The notes: generated by a model from the letters alone, not told the origin. A DNA stretch of 8,717 nt from Steroidobacteraceae bacterium (GCA_023253235.1 JALRHE010000066.1:1-8717); one strand, 5' to 3'. Positions 1-6,307 are shown, numbered from the stretch's first letter. Made by a program: numbers and translations.

Positions 1-168
1 ATATATTCTTTGAGCGGCGGTATCGGCCCACTCGCTACAGCCATGATCGTCGAACGCGGTGGTTACTCGGCCGCCATGTTCACGCTTTGCGGCTTGTTGG
101 TAGTCGGCTGCTTGGCGCTACTGAGCTTTCCGCCCTTCCCCGCCACATCAACGACGACGAAAACGTAG
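1..168 (+). CDS. MFS-type transporter, C-terminal end only (partial)
   Basis: Frame 1 is open from the first base to a TAG at 166-168, giving 55 residues with no start inside the window. The peptide begins IYSLSGGIGPLATAMIVERG, continues through a glycine/leucine-rich hydrophobic stretch (roughly residues 24-42) and ends in a short Pro/Thr/Lys tail. A small-residue 'GGIGP' helix, a short loop and a last hydrophobic helix are what the final two transmembrane segments of a major facilitator permease look like, but 55 residues cannot identify substrate or subfamily. It does not show the PucC/LhaA signatures seen in the two MFS proteins further right, so I infer a general transporter at the border of the photosynthesis cluster. 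Its 3' end overlaps the convergent small membrane-protein gene by 21 bases (148-168). Confidence 0.6.
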   Translation: MYSLSGGIGPLATAMIVERGGYSAAMFTLCGLLVVGCLALLSFPPFPATSTTTKT

Positions 169-432
169 GCCCAAGTCAGTCAGATGCGCAATCAGTGACA
201 GCGCCAGCCAAAGCGCGATTTCGCCGCTCGGCGCATCGATCACGGCGGCACGTACGGCCAGCATCAGACAAGCGCCCGAGATGAAACTGCCGATGATGTG
301 ATGCCAGGGGAGACCGATGGCATGACGTCGCCAAAGCCAGTGGAGTAGCAATCCCTCGAGGATCACGAGCAACACGATCCACTCGAACAAACGGCCACTG
401 TTGATCGCAGCGACCAGGATATCCGGCAGCAT
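148..432 (-). CDS. Small three-helix membrane protein of unknown function, downstream of bchP
   Basis: I do not recognise this 94-residue protein. It has three hydrophobic segments at about residues 14-34 (ending in HWLWRR), 45-66 and 71-90, and a basic C-terminus (LRFRRR), so it is probably an integral inner-membrane protein. Trp and His residues cluster around the first helix-helix turn (HWLWRRHAIGLPWHH). The frame stays open upstream to 573, but that extension would overlap bchP and reads as Arg/Ala/Ser-rich low-complexity sequence. The ATG at 430-432 lies 5 bases after the bchP stop and begins plausible membrane-protein sequence, so I chose it. No good Shine-Dalgarno is visible, which fits translational coupling to bchP. 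As last gene of the bchG-MFS-bchP string it may have a pigment- or photosystem-related role, but that rests on position only. In Rhodobacter the gene after bchP is idi; this protein is not an Idi. Confidence 0.7.
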   Translation of the reverse strand: MLPDILVAAINSGRLFEWIVLLVILEGLLLHWLWRRHAIGLPWHHIIGSFISGACLMLAVRAAVIDAPSGEIALWLALSLIAHLTDLGLRFRRR

Positions 433-437
433 GGATT

Positions 438-1610
438 TCAGCCGGGCGCGAGGCCGAGCAGTTGCGCCACATCCTTGAAAAAGACTCGCAGATGCGCCAT
501 CGGACTGCGACGCACCAATTCTTTGCGCATGTAGGCTTCCCAAGTGAGCCGTTGTACGTCGGGGTCGCGGCACATTTTCACGAACTGCTCGCGACGCCGA
601 TCATTGGTGTACCAGAAACGCTGCAACAGACCGAGCACCCAGAACACCCGTCCGTGTGCGGCCAAAAACTCCTTGCGCGCTTTGCGAAGCGCATGTGCAT
701 TACGCGTCGACAAGAACTGATCGATCGCCTTCGCGCACATGCGACCACAAGCCATCGCGTAGTAAATGCCTTCACCTGAGGCAGGCGCGACGACGCCGGC
801 GGCATCGCCGGTAACGAGAACGTCTCGTCCGTTATCCCAGCGACGCATCGGCTTCAACGGGATCGGCGCGCCCTCGCGGCGTACGAGCTCGGCATCGCCG
901 AGCCCCGCGACACGACGAAGATCACCCACCGCGTTCCTGATCGAGAAACCCTTGATGGCAGTGCCCGCACCCGCACTGATCGTGGAACCGTGCGGAAAAA
1001 CCCAGGCGTAAAAGTCGGGCGATAACTTGCCGTCGTAATAGACGTCGCAACGGCTCGGATCGACTGCAGCCGAAGGAGTGCGCAGAATCTCGTGGTAGGC
1101 GTACACGAACGGAACTTCGTCAGCGCCGCTGATCGATTGTCTCGCGACCTCGGACCGTGCGCCATCAGCACCGAGGATCACTCGTGCGCGCACGACGATA
1201 TCGTCGCCGCCAGCTTTGGGTTCGATGATGACCATGGCATCGCCATCTTCGTCGCGTTCGATGCGACGAAACGTTCCGGCCAGACGTACGGCTCCATGAC
1301 GTGCCGCTCGCTCGCGCAACCACTCATCAAACGGCTCGCGATCGACCATACCCACGTAGCCACCTTCGATCGGCATATCGACACACTGCGCCGAGGGCGA
1401 AATCATGCGTGCCGAATGGATTCGAGCGACCAGCAATTCGTTGGGGATCGCGAATTCTTCCACCAGCTTTGGGGGAATCGCCCCACCACAGGGTTTGATG
1501 CGACCAGCTCGATCGACCAGCAACACTCGCCATCCGGCGCGCGCCAAATCGTCCGCTGCGGTCGCACCCGAGGGACCACCACCGATCACGACGGCATCGA
1601 ATTCATTCAT
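438..1610 (-). CDS. bchP: Geranylgeranyl (bacterio)chlorophyll reductase BchP
   Basis: BchP reduces the geranylgeranyl tail of bacteriochlorophyll to phytyl in successive double-bond reductions, using FAD and a reductant, at the membrane. The 390-residue length is typical. An N-terminal Rossmann motif is visible (VVIGGGPSGATAADDLARAG, residues 7-26). It is followed by the family signature PCGGAIPPKL (40-49), a second nucleotide-binding stretch VILGADGARSEVAR (144-157), and the FAD-binding GDAAGVVAPASGEGIYYAM (268-286). The ATG at 1608-1610 is preceded by GGGGTGA, an adequate ribosome-binding site. The gene starts 3 bases after the stop of the upstream PucC-like MFS gene and ends 5 bases before the small membrane-protein gene, so it is cotranscribed. 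The order bchG-MFS-bchP matches R. capsulatus and R. sphaeroides. The C-terminal third is rich in Arg and aromatic residues, as usual for the family. Other geranylgeranyl reductases are less likely given this context. Confidence 0.96.
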   Translation of the reverse strand: MNEFDAVVIGGGPSGATAADDLARAGWRVLLVDRAGRIKPCGGAIPPKLVEEFAIPNELLVARIHSARMISPSAQCVDMPIEGGYVGMVDREPFDEWLRERAARHGAVRLAGTFRRIERDEDGDAMVIIEPKAGGDDIVVRARVILGADGARSEVARQSISGADEVPFVYAYHEILRTPSAAVDPSRCDVYYDGKLSPDFYAWVFPHGSTISAGAGTAIKGFSIRNAVGDLRRVAGLGDAELVRREGAPIPLKPMRRWDNGRDVLVTGDAAGVVAPASGEGIYYAMACGRMCAKAIDQFLSTRNAHALRKARKEFLAAHGRVFWVLGLLQRFWYTNDRRREQFVKMCRDPDVQRLTWEAYMRKELVRRSPMAHLRVFFKDVAQLLGLAPG

Positions 1611-1613
1611 GGA

Positions 1614-2972
1614 TCACCCCCGACCCGCTTCGGTGACATAGACGGCCGAGCGTTCTTGCAGATCGACTTCGACGAGCCCCGCCGTGTCCTCGCGACTCAA
1701 ACGTACGGCGAAAACTGTCGCCCAGACGAACAAGGCCGCTTCACCGACGAACACCACGGCATAAGCGAGCGGCACCGACTCGAAGGCCCAGCGCGCAAGA
1801 TCAACGAGACCTGTAGCCGCCAAGCCGCCTACGGCGAATGCCATCGCCTGAGCTGCGCCCCACAAACCCATCCGAGTGCCTTCGCGACTCTCGCGACCCC
1901 GACCCACCAAACCCATCATGGTGCCGATCGCAGCCACCGCGTAAGCGCCATTGGCGAGACCGAGCAGAAAGACCGTGGGCCGTAGCGGCCAAGCGGGCCC
2001 GACAAACCCAGAGACAGCCAGCGTCAGCAACATGCTCGCCGAAGCGACACAGCCGCCGATCGTCCACAAGCGCAAACGACCGACCTTGGCCTTCGCGCCG
2101 ACCGTACAGACCAGCGCCACGAGCATCATTCCGATCAGCGTGCCCGAACTCATCAAACCCGACAGACGCGTCGACTCGGCGGGTGACAAACCGAAGACGG
2201 CGCCTGCGAAAGGCTCGAGGATCAAATCTTGCGCGCTGTAAGCCAACATGGAGATGAAGACGAAACTCGTCAGCCGCCGCGAGTGCGACTCACGCCAAAC
2301 GGCGCGTAAGGCGTCGCGAAAGCCCGTGTCATCACGACGCAGCGGCGCCATACCGGGTATGGGTCGTGCCACGGATGTTTCGATTCCGCGAGTTGCGACA
2401 ACGGTGACGAGAAAAGCCGCTGCCGCCACCACCGCCGTCATCTCGACCAATCGAGTCAAAGAAAACGGCTCAAGCATCTTGGCAGCGAGAATCGTGGTGA
2501 CGATAAAACCAACGATCATCATGACCCACGTGACCGTTGCAGCCGCAGCGAGGCGCGTCTGCGCGACACTCTTCGAGAGCAACACCAACAGTGCCGTGCC
2601 GCAAGCGCCGACGCCTCCGCCGATCACGAGAAAAGCGACCACCGCGAGCGCGAGACCCGCCCAGAACTGCGTCGCCATCATCGCCGTGGCGAGCGACGCC
2701 ATGACGGCACCGAGACCGAGCACACCCATACCGCCGATGATCCAGGGCGTGCGACGTCCACCGATATCGGAGCTGTAGCCGAGCCTCGGCCGGAGAATCT
2801 GGACGAAGTAATGCAGCGCCACAAGAGCACCTGGGATCATCGCAGGCAGCGCGAGCTCGACGACGAGCACACGATTCAGTGTCGAAGTGGTGATGACGAC
2901 GATGGCACCGATGGCAGCCTGCACCAGGCCTAACCTGAAGATACCGAACCAACCGAGCGGCTGAGGATTCAT
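1614..2972 (-). CDS. PucC/BCD-family MFS protein between bchG and bchP (R. capsulatus orf428 type)
   Basis: This 452-residue protein is predicted to have about 12 transmembrane helices and belongs to the PucC/LhaA branch of the major facilitator superfamily, the 'bacteriochlorophyll delivery' group. Family hallmarks are visible: an N-terminal STLNRVLVVELALPAMIPG stretch (about residues 30-48), RPRLGYSSDIGGRRTPWIIG (about 61-80), the mid-protein motif SAQDLILEPFAG, and MGLWGAAQAMAFAVGGLAA near the C-terminus. All have counterparts in LhaA in this window (NRIMIVELNVPAW, LGYKSDH, SMQDVLLEPYGG, GAWGAVQATAAG). The ATG at 2970-2972 overlaps the bchG stop by 4 bases and is preceded by AGGTGA at good spacing. 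The position between bchG and bchP is the conserved place of orf428/orf427 in Rhodobacter. The family is linked to light-harvesting complex assembly; the role of this member is unproven and no experimental substrate is implied here. Confidence 0.9.
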   Translation of the reverse strand: MNPQPLGWFGIFRLGLVQAAIGAIVVITTSTLNRVLVVELALPAMIPGALVALHYFVQILRPRLGYSSDIGGRRTPWIIGGMGVLGLGAVMASLATAMMATQFWAGLALAVVAFLVIGGGVGACGTALLVLLSKSVAQTRLAAAATVTWVMMIVGFIVTTILAAKMLEPFSLTRLVEMTAVVAAAAFLVTVVATRGIETSVARPIPGMAPLRRDDTGFRDALRAVWRESHSRRLTSFVFISMLAYSAQDLILEPFAGAVFGLSPAESTRLSGLMSSGTLIGMMLVALVCTVGAKAKVGRLRLWTIGGCVASASMLLTLAVSGFVGPAWPLRPTVFLLGLANGAYAVAAIGTMMGLVGRGRESREGTRMGLWGAAQAMAFAVGGLAATGLVDLARWAFESVPLAYAVVFVGEAALFVWATVFAVRLSREDTAGLVEVDLQERSAVYVTEAGRG

Positions 2973-3871
2973 GGCAAGTCACCTAGGGCGAACGCACTGA
3001 CCATCATCCCGGCGACATACAGTGGAACACCGAGCGCGTTGTACCAAACGTCGAGCTCAGCAGGTCGTAGCAACAAGCGCCGCATCATCAACATCTGACC
3101 GATGAGCAAGCCCGCGATCACGGCGGCCTGTAGTGGGCGCGACCAAAGAAACAACAAAGCGATGACGGCAACTTGGGCGGTAATCATCACGACGCAGGCC
3201 ACTCGCGCGGCGACGTCGACACCCAGACGGACCGGCAGCGAACCGACTCCCATACGCCGATCACCCTGCACCGACTTGAAATCATTGAGCGTCATGATCC
3301 CGTGCGCACCCACGCTGTAGAGCAACGCGATCGCCACGATCTCGATTCGCGGCAAGACACCCGTCATCACCACGACGGCCGTCAACCAGGGGACGCCCTC
3401 GTAACACAGTGCAACCGCCGAGTTACCCCACCAACCGTTCTTCTTCAATCGAAACGGCGGTGCGCTGTAGGCCCATGCCAGCGCCATGCCGAGCAAGGAC
3501 GCGGCGAACACCCACGGACCCAATTGGTATGCGACGAACAAGGACACGCCAGTCCAGAAGATGGCGATGTAGAGGCCCCAAAAGCCCGGCAAACGACCTG
3601 AAGGAATGGGACGGCGCGGTTCGTTGATGGCATCGACATGCCGATCGAACCAGTCGTTGACCGCTTGGCTCGTGCCGCAAATGAGCGGCCCGGCTAGAAA
3701 CACGCCGGCGGCGATCAGTCCCCAGCGACCCTCGGCCGACACCCCCGAGGCCACGATGCCGCAAAGGAAGGCCCACATGGGTGGAAACCAGGTAACCGGC
3801 TTGAGCAATTCCAGCATGGCCGAGCTCGCGGGAATCCGCAGAGTCCAAACGCTGCTTGCCGGACGTGCCAT
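2969..3871 (-). CDS. bchG: Bacteriochlorophyll synthase BchG (UbiA-type prenyltransferase)
   Basis: BchG esterifies bacteriochlorophyllide a with geranylgeranyl (or phytyl) diphosphate, the step that makes membrane-bound bacteriochlorophyll. The protein is 300 residues as drawn and multi-pass. Both Asp-rich, Mg-diphosphate-binding loops of the UbiA superfamily are visible: NDWFDRHVD (72-80, with INEPRRPIPSG after it) and NDFKSVQGD (196-204). The conserved N-terminal block LLKPVTWFPPMWAFLCG (22-38) and WAYSAPPFRLKKNGWWGN (133-150) are typical of chlorophyll synthases. The start is uncertain. The ATG at 3869-3871 is the first possible start after an in-frame TAG, but it lacks a Shine-Dalgarno. 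A good promoter just upstream would start transcription at about 3871, so the mRNA would be leaderless, or translation begins at Met19 (ATG at 3815-3817), just before the conserved block. The stop overlaps the next gene's ATG (ATGA). Confidence 0.96.
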   Translation of the reverse strand: MARPASSVWTLRIPASSAMLELLKPVTWFPPMWAFLCGIVASGVSAEGRWGLIAAGVFLAGPLICGTSQAVNDWFDRHVDAINEPRRPIPSGRLPGFWGLYIAIFWTGVSLFVAYQLGPWVFAASLLGMALAWAYSAPPFRLKKNGWWGNSAVALCYEGVPWLTAVVVMTGVLPRIEIVAIALLYSVGAHGIMTLNDFKSVQGDRRMGVGSLPVRLGVDVAARVACVVMITAQVAVIALLFLWSRPLQAAVIAGLLIGQMLMMRRLLLRPAELDVWYNALGVPLYVAGMMVSAFALGDLP

Positions 3872-3877
3872 GGCTGC

Positions 3878-3906
3878 AACATAGCCATGACACTATAGAG
3901 TGTCAA
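3878..3906 (-). promoter_or_regulatory. Predicted sigma70-type promoter of bchG
   Basis: On the minus strand a perfect -35 box TTGACA (3906 to 3901) is followed by a 17-base spacer and a -10-like TATGTT (3883 to 3878), four of six matches to the consensus. The transcript start expected from this geometry is about 3871-3872, exactly the first base(s) of the annotated bchG start codon. The -35 lies inside a TGT-N12-ACA element, so PpsR would compete with RNA polymerase. The promoter sits in the last codons of ppsR, allowing bchG and downstream genes to be transcribed separately from aerR-ppsR. The promoter is inferred from sequence only. Confidence 0.6.
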
Positions 3907-3918
3907 TCTGTATTTACA
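3901..3918. promoter_or_regulatory. PpsR/CrtJ operator, perfect TGT-N12-ACA, over the bchG -35 box
   Basis: The sequence TGTCAATCTGTATTTACA matches exactly the TGT-N12-ACA palindrome known for PpsR/CrtJ targets. It covers the -35 of the bchG promoter and the stop codon of ppsR (TGA, forward TCA at 3903-3905). The TGTCA half also belongs to a second perfect dyad, TGACACT-ATAG-AGTGTCA (3888-3905), placing two TGT/ACA half-sites around the spacer. The expected role is repression of bchG and the genes behind it under high oxygen or light. Confidence 0.65.
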
Positions 3919-5318
3919 CCAGACTCATCAAGGTCGCCAAGCCCATAGCGACGCAATTTCACATAGAGACTCTGCCGGGAAAGACCGAGCATCTCGGCCG
4001 CAGATGCACGGTTATCCGCGGTCAGCTCCAAGGCCGCCTCGATGCACAGCCGCTCGATGACATCCGTCGTCTCGCGGACGAGATCTTTCAGTGACACGCG
4101 ACCGACCAGCTCGGTGAGTTGCTCGACCGAACGCGGCAACTCTCTGCCAGGTCGAGCGTCGGCACCGCGCCGTCGATCGACGTTGCGAATGGCAAATCCG
4201 TAAATCGGCTCCGCGGAGGTGCCTACGGCCACCGCAGAGATCTCAACCTCGGCCGATGAACCAAGCTCGCCACGCACACTGGTCGCAAACAAACGCACCG
4301 TGCCATGCTGCTTCAGGTTGGCCAGCAAGACACCGAGGTCGACACCCGGCCTTCCGAGCCAGCGCTCGAGCGATTCGTTGCGCGCCTGCTCCTCGGTCGC
4401 GAGTTGCGCCAAATCCAGAAAGGCGCGGTTGCAACCCAAGACGCGACCATCGCCGTCAGTGACGATGAGGGCATCTGGCAAAGCGCGCACGATGTCCGCG
4501 AGGCGCGTCAGGCTTTCGCCCTGCCCTGCCACAGGGGCGGTAGCTGGCGTGATCCGAAGCAGAACATGTGAGACATTTTCCTGTCGGAACAAGGCGCCGG
4601 CGATGCGCTGCTCGCCATTGTCCGAGGCGAACCGCACGCGAAGAACATCGGCTCGACCGGTCGTACGCAGATTGGTCATCCAGTCGAGGAAAGTGCGCGA
4701 CGAGGCGGGTTTAAGGCTCTCGCCAAAGGCTTGACCTAGGAGTCGCTGCGGCGTGGCGCCCAATAATTTAGCCGCCCCCGAATTGAGGTCGACGATTTTC
4801 TGGGTGGCTGCATCAACGATCAAAATCGGGTCGGTGCTCGACTGCAGTAAAAGTCGATAGCGCGTCTCGGCCAGTCGTAAACGCGAGTAGTCTCGCTCGA
4901 GCGATTGCTCGGCTTCGATCAACCGCTGTTGCAACTCCGCCAGAGGACGAAGATCACGCCCGACGGCGAGTCGAAGGCCATCTTTGCCGAGCGATCGCAG
5001 ACTGTAGGTAATCGGAATCGTCGCGCCACCGCGAGCCGGGTGGTTCAGCTGCCTGGCAGCAAGATCGGCTGTTTCGTCCTCGGCGAGCAACATGCGCACC
5101 TTAGGTTCGCTCTCACTCGTGACGACCTCGGCAAATGATTTCCCGATCCAATCGGGTTCGAGGTCAGCAGAGAGTCCCGCCTGCCCGATCGCGAGATCTT
5201 TGATGACACCCCGACGATCGATGATGAGCGCAATATCCGCTGCGGCCATGACGACGGTAGCCACCGCGTCGGCATCGAGATCACTGAGGGCCTTCCTTGG
5301 CGCCTTGAACTTTTTCAC
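3903..5318 (-). CDS. ppsR: Transcriptional regulator PpsR/CrtJ (PAS-PAS-PAS-HTH)
   Basis: This redox/light-responsive regulator of bacteriochlorophyll, carotenoid and antenna genes binds TGT-N12-ACA sites. The 471 residues show an N-terminal PAS-like domain (about 15-122), a glutamine/glutamate-rich linker helix (125-155, AELQQRLIEAEQSLERDYSRL), PAS1 (about 153-256), PAS2 (about 272-381) and a Fis-type helix-turn-helix at the end (418-460, containing NRASAAEMLGLSRQSLYVKL). The start is a GTG at 5316-5318. An in-frame TGA lies just upstream and an adjacent ATG is out of frame and immediately followed by TGA, so GTG is the only start keeping the conserved N-terminus. The gene begins 15 bases after the aerR stop, so the two are cotranscribed. 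The HTH cysteine of the family is present (Cys425), but the other redox cysteine expected near residue 250 is missing; the only other cysteine is Cys296 in PAS2. The 3' end carries a PpsR operator. Confidence 0.95.
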   Translation of the reverse strand: MKKFKAPRKALSDLDADAVATVVMAAADIALIIDRRGVIKDLAIGQAGLSADLEPDWIGKSFAEVVTSESEPKVRMLLAEDETADLAARQLNHPARGGATIPITYSLRSLGKDGLRLAVGRDLRPLAELQQRLIEAEQSLERDYSRLRLAETRYRLLLQSSTDPILIVDAATQKIVDLNSGAAKLLGATPQRLLGQAFGESLKPASSRTFLDWMTNLRTTGRADVLRVRFASDNGEQRIAGALFRQENVSHVLLRITPATAPVAGQGESLTRLADIVRALPDALIVTDGDGRVLGCNRAFLDLAQLATEEQARNESLERWLGRPGVDLGVLLANLKQHGTVRLFATSVRGELGSSAEVEISAVAVGTSAEPIYGFAIRNVDRRRGADARPGRELPRSVEQLTELVGRVSLKDLVRETTDVIERLCIEAALELTADNRASAAEMLGLSRQSLYVKLRRYGLGDLDESGVNTD

Positions 5319-5333
5319 ATGTTTTTGACCGCG

Positions 5334-6149
5334 TCAGTTCCCTTGACTCATCAACTCCAGCAAGCGTTCTGCCTTCAGGACGGCGTCTCGCCCGTCCATC
5401 GCTGTAGCGTCCGCTCCCACCAAAGCAACCCTGTCGGGATGCCCGGCGAAAGGATGGCCGCCCACCATGACGCGCACCGCCCGGTTGAGCGATTGACGCC
5501 GAATCTGCCGAATGATGAGGGCGAGAGGCTCCATTTGTTCCGGTGCGCTGATGGATAGCCCGACCACAGCGAACCACTCATTTTTGGTGAGTTCGATTAT
5601 ATCCTTCTCGGTAGCACCCGGTGCATCCCAGATGTCCCAGCCGGCTCGACGCAACATGTCACCGACGATTTGGGTGCCAAAAACGTGTTGTTCACCCGGT
5701 AGCGTCACGAACAGGGCCCGATGGCCGGCCTTGGCGGTCGGCGTCTCGCCACCATCCGCGTTCTCGCTGATTTGGTGCGCTAGCTGCTGCAAGCGTCGCA
5801 ACCCCAGAGTTACCGCGACAAAATCGACTTGGTCGCGCTCCCACATCACCCCCAACTTTCGGGCAACGGGCGCGAGCAGATCGAGGTAGACCACCTCCGG
5901 CGACATGCCGAGGTAGAACAAGCCTCGCAAATACGAAGTGGCCTCAGTCATTTCGCCCGCGATGACGAGCCCAGTCAGATGACGGACTTCGCTGATTCCG
6001 GGTCGAATCGCAACAGAGTTGTCGCAGGCCGCATCGGAGACACGCCCACGGTGGGCGAGCACCAAACGCGGAATCACTTCGCCCTCGATGGTACGAAGCA
6101 GTGTTCGACGACCATCCTCGGTCGTCGATGAAGTCGTGAAGTCAGTCAT
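5334..6149 (-). CDS. aerR: Cobalamin-binding antirepressor AerR/PpaA
   Basis: AerR/PpaA proteins bind cobalamin and modulate PpsR/CrtJ, linking photosystem synthesis to light and B12. The 271-residue protein has an N-terminal helical half (about 50-130) with the helix-bundle pattern GVMWERDQVDFVAVTLGLRR (100-119). A C-terminal Rossmann-like B12-binding half (about 143-265) contains PGEQHVFG (151-158), with His155 as probable cobalt ligand and Glu153 where methionine-synthase-type folds have Asp. GLSIS (197-201) and MVGGHPF (228-234) are further B12-fold motifs. The ATG at 6147-6149 has a GAGGA ribosome-binding site 7 bases upstream. It is the first gene of the minus-strand set and lies directly upstream of ppsR, the conserved pairing. 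It is divergent from bchF, with promoter and operator sequences between. A MerR-type DNA-binding domain is absent, so it is not a CarH/LitR regulator. Confidence 0.93.
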   Translation of the reverse strand: MTDFTTSSTTEDGRRTLLRTIEGEVIPRLVLAHRGRVSDAACDNSVAIRPGISEVRHLTGLVIAGEMTEATSYLRGLFYLGMSPEVVYLDLLAPVARKLGVMWERDQVDFVAVTLGLRRLQQLAHQISENADGGETPTAKAGHRALFVTLPGEQHVFGTQIVGDMLRRAGWDIWDAPGATEKDIIELTKNEWFAVVGLSISAPEQMEPLALIIRQIRRQSLNRAVRVMVGGHPFAGHPDRVALVGADATAMDGRDAVLKAERLLELMSQGN

Positions 6150-6230
6150 GTCGTCATCCTCGACCAGGGCCGAGCTGTGCTCGATGCCTGCTTAGCCCCC
6201 GTCCGCGCGACGACTTCCGTGTGCCCGTTT

Positions 6231-6258
6231 GAGAGGATGTTTTCCTTCGTCTCCTCTC
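6231..6258 (-). other. Inverted repeat in the aerR 5' leader
   Basis: Seven-base arms GAGAGGA (6231-6237) and TCCTCTC (6252-6258) surround a 14-base loop. If the aerR promoter is as predicted, the leader RNA contains this stem plus a purine-rich run with AGGAG-like sequence, about 80-100 bases before the start codon. There is no U-run after it, so it is not an intrinsic terminator. It may be a leader hairpin or simply a chance repeat in a purine-rich tract. Confidence 0.3.
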
Positions 6259-6277
6259 TCTTCGTCGCAGAGTGACA

Positions 6278-6307
6278 CATATAAAGCGCGACCCCCTAAT
6301 TTGTCAA
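6278..6307 (-). promoter_or_regulatory. Predicted sigma70-type promoter of aerR-ppsR
   Basis: The minus strand has a perfect TTGACA (6307 to 6302), then 18 bases and TATATG (6283 to 6278), with the alternative TTATAT at 17. Transcription from here would leave an untranslated leader of about 120 bases before the aerR ATG. The -35 is part of the TGT half of a PpsR-like element, suggesting that PpsR/AerR control their own operon. This is inferred from sequence alone. Confidence 0.5.

Noticed and set aside
433..573. Upstream extension of the small membrane protein to a start at 573
   Set aside because: The extension overlaps the end of bchP and is low-complexity; the coupled ATG at 432 directly precedes the membrane segments.
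1092..1985. Open frame of 297 codons on the plus strand, antisense to bchP and the PucC-like gene
   Set aside because: Composition is rich in His, Asp, Arg and Thr without membrane helices or motifs, and it lies opposite two clearly conserved genes; no promoter or ribosome-binding site supports it.
5319..5333. Terminator or promoter between aerR and ppsR (TGACGCGGTCA short palindrome)
   Set aside because: The arms are only four bases and the gap only 15; it is better explained as a simple cotranscribed junction.
6147..6158. Three-codon upstream reading frame (ATG ACG ACA TGA) overlapping the aerR start
   Set aside because: Its ATG is fused to the GAGG that serves aerR, leaving no spacing for its own ribosome binding; it most likely arises by chance from the ribosome-binding site.
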